A stretch of 37,628 nucleotides of DNA. It comes from a virus. This document shows positions 33,352 through 37,628 of this stretch, piece by piece. Position numbers and translations under genes: made by a program. The stretch covers positions 1 to 37,628 of the IMG/VR virus record IMGVR_UViG_3300009104_000052; one strand, 5' to 3'. How positions within the stretch are numbered: the first letter of the stretch is position 1; every line of letters begins with the position of its first letter. Below the pieces are notes generated by a model, which saw only the letters and a list, made by a program, of their open reading frames with translations, did no database searches and had not been told where the DNA came from.

Positions 33352-33876
33352 CTATTGTTTTCTTCGTTTAACTGCCCAACAATTTTCCAATTCTTGTTCA
33401 GTTTCTATACGATGATGTAAGTTTTTGACTCTTACATCTAATTCGTACTTTTTTGCAACTTCTATCATATGTCCAGTCCCACTAGAGTGACCATTCCATA
33501 TTGCTAATAGTGCGTCAGACCTTTTAGCCATATATCCATTGCGTTTAAAACCAGCACTTCTGTCGAATTTACCTTTTACTTTCCAGATAGCAGGAAATTC
33601 TTCGACAGGAATATTGTGCTCTTTGGCATAACGATGTCCTATTTCGTCAATACCTTTTGCCATACCTGACATTATGACAAGGTTTTTATCATTTATTCTT
33701 TTACTTAGGTAAAAGTCAATGATAGGTTTTATCTCATCATAATTGGTTAATGACCTTGAACCAGCAATTATGATTTTGTATTTACCGTCATATGGACGTG
33801 TTTCTTCCAATGCGAAAATACCTTTTAAACCTAATTTGTGTAATTCTTTATTAGGTGAGAATGTTTTAATAGTCAT
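33352..33876 (-). CDS. SLOG-fold (DUF2493/DprA-like) protein
   Basis: 174 residues. A Rossmann-like SLOG pattern: YKIIIAGSRSLTNYDEI (GSR), LVIMSGMAKGIDEIGHRYAKEH (SGxAxGiD) and SDALLAIWNGHSSGTGHMIEVAKK (GTxxmI). This family (YAcAr/DUF2493) is predicted to bind nucleotides or nucleotide-derived signals and is common in phages; the role here is unknown. Monocistronic, with ribosome site AGGAGGATTTATG, its own terminator and a 230-nt folded leader. Early timing is inferred from position near the divergent control region. Confidence 0.85.
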   Translation of the reverse strand: MTIKTFSPNKELHKLGLKGIFALEETRPYDGKYKIIIAGSRSLTNYDEIKPIIDFYLSKRINDKNLVIMSGMAKGIDEIGHRYAKEHNIPVEEFPAIWKVKGKFDRSAGFKRNGYMAKRSDALLAIWNGHSSGTGHMIEVAKKYELDVRVKNLHHRIETEQELENCWAVKRRKQ

Positions 33877-33902
33877 AAATCCTCCTATGATTTATTCTTA
33901 TT

Positions 33903-33981
33903 GGGGAACAGACCTCACGAGATTGTGAGGTCATCTATGCACTTAGTCAAAATGAACTCTTATTCAGAGTTACATAGCCCC
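33903..33981 (-). promoter_or_regulatory. Branched RNA element 1 in the SLOG leader
   Basis: 79 nt closed by GGGG/CCCC, with CTATG/CATAG inside. It bears two perfect hairpins: gacctcac-6 nt-gtgaggtc (33911-33932) and aactct-tattc-agagtt (33954-33970). Forms a three-way junction in either strand's RNA. Confidence 0.5.
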
Positions 33982-33985
33982 ATAA

Positions 33986-34055
33986 GTTTACTTAGTTATA
34001 TCTTCACTTGTTGTGAGATTTGAGACCTACTTAGGTTTAATCAACTAAAGTAAAC
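33986..34055 (-). promoter_or_regulatory. Branched RNA element 2 between ssb and SLOG genes
   Basis: 70 nt closed by gtttacttagtt with aactaaagtaaac (one bulge), carrying hairpins tcac-ttgtt-gtga and acct-actt-aggt: a second three-way junction directly beside element 1. A gtgcta/tagcac hairpin (34061-34086) follows toward ssb. Confidence 0.5.
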
Positions 34056-34105
34056 GATAAGTGCTACTCACCTGACTGAATAGCACCTACTCTTACTCTA
34101 ACCGC

Positions 34106-34603
34106 TTAAAACGGCTCGTCATCTTCCAAATCGTTATCGGATTTAGTTGATTCCTTGTCATCACGTGATATTTCTTTTCCACCGCTAGAGTCACCTCCAC
34201 GTTGAATTTCAATACCACTAGATGAACCACTGGGTGCAAGGACAGAGATACTGCCTTTACCGTTTGTCAAGACTTCAGTGATACTTTCAGTACCATTTTC
34301 GCCTTTAAACTCACGTGTCTGTAAACGTCCAGTAACGTGTACAGGCACACCGCTTAATAGATTTTCGTGAAGATAATCTAGTTGAGCAGGATACTTGCCT
34401 TTGGTGTCAGCGTTGAATGATTGAACTACGTGAAACCATTCAGCAGTTTCTCGCTTATCACCAGAGGAAGTGTATGTTGTGTGGTTAGCACAAACGTTGA
34501 AACGTAAGACTCTATAGTTAGAACCTGCTTTAGATTTAAACTCTTTCATCTTAGCGTCTTTCCCTAGTTGACCTAGGATTGTAACAGAATTATAGTTTAA
34601 CAT
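34106..34603 (-). CDS. ssb: Bacterial-type single-stranded DNA-binding protein
   Basis: 165 residues from the ATG at 34603 (AGGAGTATAGTT before it; the longer frame lacks a site). N-terminal OB fold: VTILGQLGKDAKMKEF, YRVLRFNVCANH, AEWFHVVQSF, VPVHVTGRLQTREF. A Gly/Ser/Asp-rich linker ends in the acidic tip DLEDDEPF, matching the bacterial SSB C-terminal tip that recruits host replication proteins. The phage therefore carries two ssDNA-binding proteins. In N4, an SSB activates virion-polymerase promoters; a parallel here is inference. Confidence 0.92.
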   Translation of the reverse strand: MLNYNSVTILGQLGKDAKMKEFKSKAGSNYRVLRFNVCANHTTYTSSGDKRETAEWFHVVQSFNADTKGKYPAQLDYLHENLLSGVPVHVTGRLQTREFKGENGTESITEVLTNGKGSISVLAPSGSSSGIEIQRGGDSSGGKEISRDDKESTKSDNDLEDDEPF

Positions 34604-34638
34604 AACTATACTCCTACGAAGTCTTATTAAAATACTCA

Positions 34639-34695
34639 CTGATAGCGACTCCAAGAACTATCAGGAGATAACTTCTGAGTTGCCGGAAAGGCAAC
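34639..34695 (-). promoter_or_regulatory. Two hairpins in the ssb leader
   Basis: ctgatag/ctatcag (34639-34664, 12-nt loop) and gttgcc-ggaaa-ggcaac (34679-34695). The first is flanked by ATACTCA, the conserved strand of the pseudoknot family, but its UGCUCA partner is missing. Confidence 0.55.
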
Positions 34696-34696
34696 C

Positions 34697-34745
34697 AAAA
34701 GTATACGATAAAGACCACTCATAAGAATGGTCTTGACTTATACTT
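34697..34745 (-). terminator. Compound hairpin after the 34745-35131 gene
   Basis: Outer stem aagtata/tatactt and inner stem aagacca/tggtctt, starting at the stop codon and followed by UUUU on the minus strand. A likely terminator, or a processing site between this gene and ssb. Confidence 0.6.
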
Positions 34746-35131
34746 TACTGCTCAATTGCCATTACTAACTTGGACTTATGAGCAGTTTTTATGTCATCTT
34801 TTCTAAGATGAATATCAAGTACGCCTTTGGCTACTTGAGTTGTACGTATAAAATGTGGACGTTTAGACGTTCCTGTCCAATATTTACGTGTACAACTAAT
34901 TGGAACTGTATTACTTGCTAGAAAGTCACCAGCAAGATATCCAGCACCCATTTTCTTGGCATCATCAGCAGTAAGAACTTTACAGTTCCATTTCTTAGAT
35001 GCATTCAAAGTTTCCTTTAAAGCACGATTTGCTTTAGAGTATTTCTTTGGTGAAAATGTTTGGCTTGATTCCATTCCACACACAAACTTGCTTAGAATGG
35101 AAATCGCTAACTTCTTATTCTCGATGTTCAT
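34745..35131 (-). CDS. Basic hypothetical protein, first leftward gene
   Basis: 128 residues, Lys/Arg-rich (FSPKKYSKANRALKETLNASKKW; RKYWTGTSKRPHFIRTTQ), no known domain or membrane segment. Nearest leftward gene to the divergent control region, so probably among the first expressed; such genes often act on host proteins or DNA. Ribosome site AAGGAGTTCACTATG lies just behind a 7-bp, 3-nt-loop hairpin (35150-35166). Confidence 0.7.
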   Translation of the reverse strand: MNIENKKLAISILSKFVCGMESSQTFSPKKYSKANRALKETLNASKKWNCKVLTADDAKKMGAGYLAGDFLASNTVPISCTRKYWTGTSKRPHFIRTTQVAKGVLDIHLRKDDIKTAHKSKLVMAIEQ

Positions 35132-35149
35132 AGTGAACTCCTTAAGAAT

Positions 35150-35166
35150 GATGAGTGTGACTCATC
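35150..35166 (-). promoter_or_regulatory. 7-3-7 hairpin, candidate N4-type promoter (leftward)
   Basis: GATGAGT-CAC-ACTCATC on the minus strand: perfect 7-bp stem, 3-nt loop with a central purine, the build of N4 virion-polymerase promoters (5-7 bp stem, 3-nt loop centred near -11). That spacing would start RNA near 35147, about 16 nt before the ATG. Confidence 0.45.
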
Positions 35167-35170
35167 GGTT

Positions 35171-35227
35171 ATTGTGGAACGAGATTGTGCCACAATTAAT
35201 ATCCTCTGCGTTTCCAGAAGGGAAACG
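35171..35227 (-). promoter_or_regulatory. Two perfect hairpins upstream of the first leftward gene
   Basis: attgtgg/ccacaat (35171-35196, 12-nt loop) and cgtttcc-agaag-ggaaacg (35209-35227). The second has the same CC/GG-closed 5-nt loop plan as hairpins at 22475 and 34679. Confidence 0.6.
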
Positions 35228-35385
35228 TTGAGAAGGCAATGACGAAGCGTGAAGTGATACTTACGTACACTGCTGGATTCTGTTAGTACCACGGAAACAC
35301 CCAACCTACAGGCGAGCGACCTTTGAATTTCGCCTTTTAAATTCATTGGGAGCGAGCAAATGTACCAACAATAGAAACCATATGT

Positions 35386-35402
35386 ATGGCACGATGTGCC
35401 AT
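35386..35402 (+). promoter_or_regulatory. 7-3-7 hairpin, candidate N4-type promoter (rightward)
   Basis: ATGGCAC-GAT-GTGCCAT: perfect 7-bp stem with a 3-nt loop, central purine on the plus strand. If used like an N4 promoter, RNA would start near 35405 and run through the folded region toward the T-rich end at 35993-36010. Confidence 0.4.
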
Positions 35403-35505
35403 TGCGGTGCTTGAGGCGTTTAGGGGGTGTCCATTTTAGATTCGGGTATCTGTATATATTATAACCCACATGCGATAGGGGGAACGGAACCACGAATAGG
35501 CTCTA

Positions 35506-35611
35506 GGTGGGGTAAAAGTAAAAACTTGGCTGTTAATATTTTATATAAAATCCTTTAGTAGTAGGGTCTGTAGAGGTTTTGGCAGCGGTTTTAGGGTTAC
35601 TATACCCCACC
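35506..35611 (+). ncRNA. 106-nt stem-closed RNA domain
   Basis: Closed by a perfect 9-bp stem ggtggggta/taccccacc. Inside are AAAAC/GTTTT and GCTG/CAGC pairings (35520-35593) and an attttatataaaat hairpin. A strong candidate for a structured RNA; strand assigned only from the downstream T-run, so uncertain. Confidence 0.45.
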
Positions 35612-35822
35612 AGATCTCGACTAGCCCCTATAAGGAAAGAAAAAAAATATTTATTCTGGCTCAACATTGGTAATCACGAATAGCCGTTGAGTTGGTTGCA
35701 GGGCATTCCCCATGATGGCAAGCATGGTTCGTTGACGGATACTATAGATATCCCTGCTTAAGTAAAGTCGGTTTATCGAACCTCGAAGGCAACATCTTGG
35801 CTGAGAGGCTTGAGAACTCTAG

Positions 35823-35844
35823 GACACATCATAGACACATCATA
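35823..35844. repeat. 11-bp tandem repeat, two copies
   Basis: gacacatcata occurs twice head to tail, right at the edge of the large inverted repeat. Possibly a protein-binding site. Confidence 0.6.
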
Positions 35845-35994
35845 GTATCTTTAATTAATTGTACAAGCTCATAGAGATTTTTAATATATCTCCACATGCC
35901 CACTAGTGTATTCCGTTGAATGCCCTAGAAACATATAGGGAAAGCAACGGAATCGAAAGATTCGTTACAGCTTGTATGATTAATTAAAGATACT
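35844..35994. ncRNA. Branched inverted repeat with T-rich end
   Basis: Arms of 26 nt (agtatctttaattaat... and mirror at 35969-35994) match at 24 positions. Inside are gagat/atctc, a two-part stem attccgttg/caacggaat with cccta/taggg, and gaatc-gaaa-gattc with a GNRA tetraloop. The last two share bases, so they are alternatives. On the plus strand it runs into CTTTTTTATTTTTATTTT, like a terminator for a rightward RNA. Confidence 0.6.
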
Positions 35995-36019
35995 TTTTTA
36001 TTTTTATTTTCGTAAAACA

Positions 36020-36034
36020 TTAAGTAGTACTTAA
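36020..36034 (+). promoter_or_regulatory. 6-3-6 hairpin before the late operon
   Basis: TTAAGT-AGT-ACTTAA, a perfect stem with a 3-nt loop and central G, 33 nt before the ATG at 36068. By N4 geometry RNA would start near 36038. It is the third such hairpin in about 900 bases. Confidence 0.4.
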
Positions 36035-36067
36035 AGATGCGAGATAATTTATTTTGGAGAGAAACAA

Positions 36068-36685
36068 ATGGCGCAAGGAGACTACAGTACTGGTTGGGAA
36101 GAAGGGTGGTTAGCACAACAAGAAAGAAATGAAAAAATACTACAAGAAGCACGATCAGTCCTTGGCTCTGATGATTTAGGACCACTCTATCAGACAGAGC
36201 CACAAAGTCCAGCTGCTCGTGTTATACCGAGCTGGCTTCCTTTAGCCGCTTATGGCACAGGTCTGGCTCTTGGAGAATCAAAACCTTTAAGTGGGATTGG
36301 CGATATGTTAACTCCAAATGTAAATTCCGCTGCAATGGAAGGACCAATGCGATTTGCTGGCAGAGGAATACCGAGAAATGAAGGTCATTATTATCATGAT
36401 CCGGGGCTGCCCGGTCCTGTCTATCCGATCGAAGTTGATCCTACGCCTAGATTTCCAATCCATCCGGGAGGACCTCCTATTTCAATATGGGAAACATCGC
36501 CAGATGGTGGACCTCGAAGAGGAAGCAGAGGTGGTAGAGGACACATTAAAAGACCAATAATTCCAGAGGTGGTTTATCCAGAAGCTGCAACTGAGATTGG
36601 ACAAGAAGTTATTGGTGTAGATACTAGATCAGAATGGGAAAAATGGAGAGATTCTTTTAAAGAAGACTGGGCGGTACGAAAATGA
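36068..36685 (+). CDS. Gly/Pro-rich hypothetical protein, first late gene
   Basis: 205 residues: a charged N-terminus (STGWEEGWLAQQERNEKI), one weak hydrophobic stretch (SWLPLAAYGTGLALG), then a Gly/Pro/Arg-rich region (GGPRRGSRGGRGHIKRP) and a charged end. It starts the rightward operon that leads to terminase. Possibly a virion or scaffold protein; no domain recognised. Ribosome site TTGGAGAGAAACAAATG. Confidence 0.65.
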   Translation: MAQGDYSTGWEEGWLAQQERNEKILQEARSVLGSDDLGPLYQTEPQSPAARVIPSWLPLAAYGTGLALGESKPLSGIGDMLTPNVNSAAMEGPMRFAGRGIPRNEGHYYHDPGLPGPVYPIEVDPTPRFPIHPGGPPISIWETSPDGGPRRGSRGGRGHIKRPIIPEVVYPEAATEIGQEVIGVDTRSEWEKWRDSFKEDWAVRK

Positions 36686-36843
36686 CAACATTAACAAGCC
36701 TTCAAAAATTACCAACATTAACTGAAATATTTTTCGGCAAGGGTATAGATCCTGCAACTGATGAACCTTATATCGAAAATAATTCTGAAGAACCTATAGA
36801 AGAAGTCCTTACAGAGGCATTAGATTCTAATGACGGACTTTAA
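36682..36843 (+). CDS. Acidic 53-residue protein
   Basis: ATG at 36682 overlaps the previous stop (ATGA). MTTLTSLQKLPTLTEIFFGKG is followed by a Glu/Asp-rich tail (ENNSEEPIEEVLTEALDSND). It overlaps the next gene by 14 bp. No known family; translationally coupled. Confidence 0.6.
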   Translation: MTTLTSLQKLPTLTEIFFGKGIDPATDEPYIENNSEEPIEEVLTEALDSNDGL

Positions 36844-37057
36844 TAGTAAGCAATACAAGAAAGTAATAGCAGCGTGTAAATTACGAGATAAGTTCCCCAC
36901 TCAAGCTTGGGTTGCAGATGACTCTGAAGAATTTATAGCGGAAGTCCTTAAAACAGAATTGGGAGAAAGTCTTGAAAAATTAGAAGATGGTGTGGCTGTT
37001 GGAATTGACTTCACACAAGATTCAGAATATAAAAGATTATTCGGGGAGGAGCCATGA
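36830..37057 (+). CDS. Hypothetical 75-residue protein
   Basis: MTDFNSKQYKKVIAACKLRDKFPTQAWVADDSEEFIAEVL... acidic alpha/beta protein ending RLFGEEP. Tightly overlapped on both sides in the late operon before terminase. Function unknown. Confidence 0.65.
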   Translation: MTDFNSKQYKKVIAACKLRDKFPTQAWVADDSEEFIAEVLKTELGESLEKLEDGVAVGIDFTQDSEYKRLFGEEP

Positions 37058-37314
37058 AGGATCAAATTGTAATGTTACTACTCGGACTGCTCATGGCTTT
37101 GGGTGGTTGGACAATGACACAGACATTTTCACTATCAACGACTCAGGCAGTTATTGACGACAAGGTTGATAAATTAGAGAGAGAAGTAGAGAAACTACGA
37201 GAGCAGATGGACGAAATGCTTAAGGTCGATGAAGAAATTATGGAGCAACATGAGGACTTGTTTAATCAGATTTTAAATAGTCAAGGTTCTGGTGGTACGT
37301 CATATAATTATTAG
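37054..37314 (+). CDS. Membrane-anchored coiled-coil protein (spanin/holin-like)
   Basis: 86 residues: an N-terminal membrane helix (IVMLLLGLLMALGGWTM) followed by a long coiled coil at about 32-68 (DDKVDKLEREVEKLREQMDE) and a short polar end. This N-anchor plus coiled coil is the plan of inner-membrane spanins (Rz/gp18.5), and in T7-like phages such a gene lies beside the terminase genes. No outer-membrane partner is seen next to it. Ribosome site GGGGAGGAGCCATG. Confidence 0.6.
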   Translation: MKDQIVMLLLGLLMALGGWTMTQTFSLSTTQAVIDDKVDKLEREVEKLREQMDEMLKVDEEIMEQHEDLFNQILNSQGSGGTSYNY

Positions 37315-37323
37315 GGAGAATTT

Positions 37324-37628
37324 ATGCCAAAGAAAATTGATCCGGCAGGGCACTTAAAGAAATATGCATGGAAGCCGGGGGAGTCTGGTAATCCAAATGG
37401 TCGCCCACTTGGTTCTAAAAATAAATTGAAATTGACCAAGGAAGCTTTTGAAGAAGTTGCAGGCGTGTCTCCCGGAGAGATGTTGGCACAAATAGCCCAA
37501 CGACAGTTTGCACAGAAAACTGCTGCAGGGGACGCTATGGCTATTAAAGCTATTACCGAAGCTAATAAATATATTGAACCTACTCAGGATGCTAAATCTG
37601 CCAAAGAGGAAAAGGTTGAAGATATGTC
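37324..37628 (+). CDS. Terminase small subunit-like protein (DUF5681), 3' end cut
   Basis: 101 residues visible before the window ends. The N-terminus KYAWKPGESGNPNGRPLGSK is the DUF5681 signature, seen in phage proteins encoded just before the large terminase. A helical part (LKLTKEAFEEVAGVSPGEML...) follows. The small terminase recognises the phage DNA for packaging. Ribosome site GGGAGAATTTATG. The large subunit is expected just beyond the window. Confidence 0.65.
   Translation, partial: MPKKIDPAGHLKKYAWKPGESGNPNGRPLGSKNKLKLTKEAFEEVAGVSPGEMLAQIAQRQFAQKTAAGDAMAIKAITEANKYIEPTQDAKSAKEEKVEDM

Larger units (their letters stand above)
35228..36060. other. Divergent control region without genes
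   Basis: About 830 bases with no credible coding frame; the one longer leftward frame lacks a ribosome site and crosses the hairpins. It holds a 7-3-7 hairpin, a 106-nt stem-closed domain, further stems ctcaac/gttgag (35663-35694) and ggttcg/cgaacc (35726-35782), a short tandem repeat, and a 151-nt branched inverted repeat. Likely promoters for both arms, possibly an origin and a non-coding RNA. Confidence 0.5.

Noticed and set aside
33903-34055. tRNA genes
   Set aside because: Size is right but there is no T-loop sequence, anticodon arm or 7-bp acceptor stem; the same holds for T-loop-like words near 35726-35782.
34747-34786. ACTGCTCA/TGAGCAGT inverted repeat as a further pseudoknot copy
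   Set aside because: Lies in the coding end of the 34745-35131 gene and no CUGAGUAU-like partner or stem 1 is found.
35128-35493. 121-residue leftward open frame
   Set aside because: No ribosome site at its start, odd composition, and it runs across several perfect hairpins and the 7-3-7 element.
35844-35994. Phage attachment site (attP)
   Set aside because: No integrase or excisionase in the window and the repeat is a hairpin rather than a core with arm sites.
1-37628. CRISPR arrays, insertion sequences, rRNA
   Set aside because: No regularly spaced direct repeats outside the tail repeats, no transposase motif and no rRNA-like sequence seen.

Overview
The window is most of the genome of an AT-rich, T7-like tailed phage (podovirus type), probably from a Gram-negative marine or freshwater host. 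The evidence is a single-subunit T7-type RNA polymerase, T7-style internal virion proteins, a B12-dependent ribonucleotide reductase and a lipoprotein with a lipobox. There is no integrase, repressor or attachment site, so it looks strictly lytic. Both window edges cut genes: a tail protein on the left and a terminase small subunit candidate on the right. The window is therefore probably an arbitrary cut of a circular or permuted map, and large terminase, portal, capsid and tail-tube genes lie outside it.

Layout. (1) 1-14146, rightward late genes: tail fibre-like protein, tail chaperone-like protein, a gp13-like protein, small virion proteins, a 709-residue virion protein, a 1360-residue ejection protein with a nuclease-like N-terminus, and a 1362-residue protein that carries all catalytic motifs of the T7/N4 RNA polymerase family. 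A strong two-way terminator follows (14149-14195). (2) 22374-14194, leftward replication and nucleotide operon: gp2.5-like ssDNA-binding protein, SF2 helicase, Toprim primase, YqaJ exonuclease, RusA, class II ribonucleotide reductase, endonuclease VII and several tiny proteins. (3) 25940-22649, leftward: T7-type RNA polymerase, PD-(D/E)XK nuclease and DUF3310 protein, followed by a cluster of hairpins and terminators. (4) 31896-26062, leftward: about twenty small overlapping genes of unknown role, including a lipoprotein and several one-helix membrane peptides. (5) 35131-31900, leftward: five genes (unknown basic protein, SSB, SLOG-fold protein, a 69-residue protein and the head of block 4) separated by long, heavily folded non-coding DNA. 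(6) 35132-36067, a divergent control region full of hairpins. (7) 36068-37628, the start of the rightward late operon.

Three things stand out. First, the phage appears to encode two single-subunit RNA polymerases: a T7-type enzyme made in the cell and an N4-type enzyme in the virion-protein operon, which suggests a packaged polymerase that starts early transcription. Short hairpins with 3-nt loops beside the divergent region resemble N4 virion-polymerase promoters. Second, the terminator after the T7-type polymerase operon carries a loop complementary to that polymerase's own ribosome-binding site and start codon, and a neighbouring hairpin mimics the site; together these look like a feedback switch. 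Third, a covarying pseudoknot motif recurs at least five times in leftward leaders, in two circularly permuted forms. No DNA polymerase is recognisable anywhere in the window, although primase, helicase and two ssDNA-binding proteins are present.
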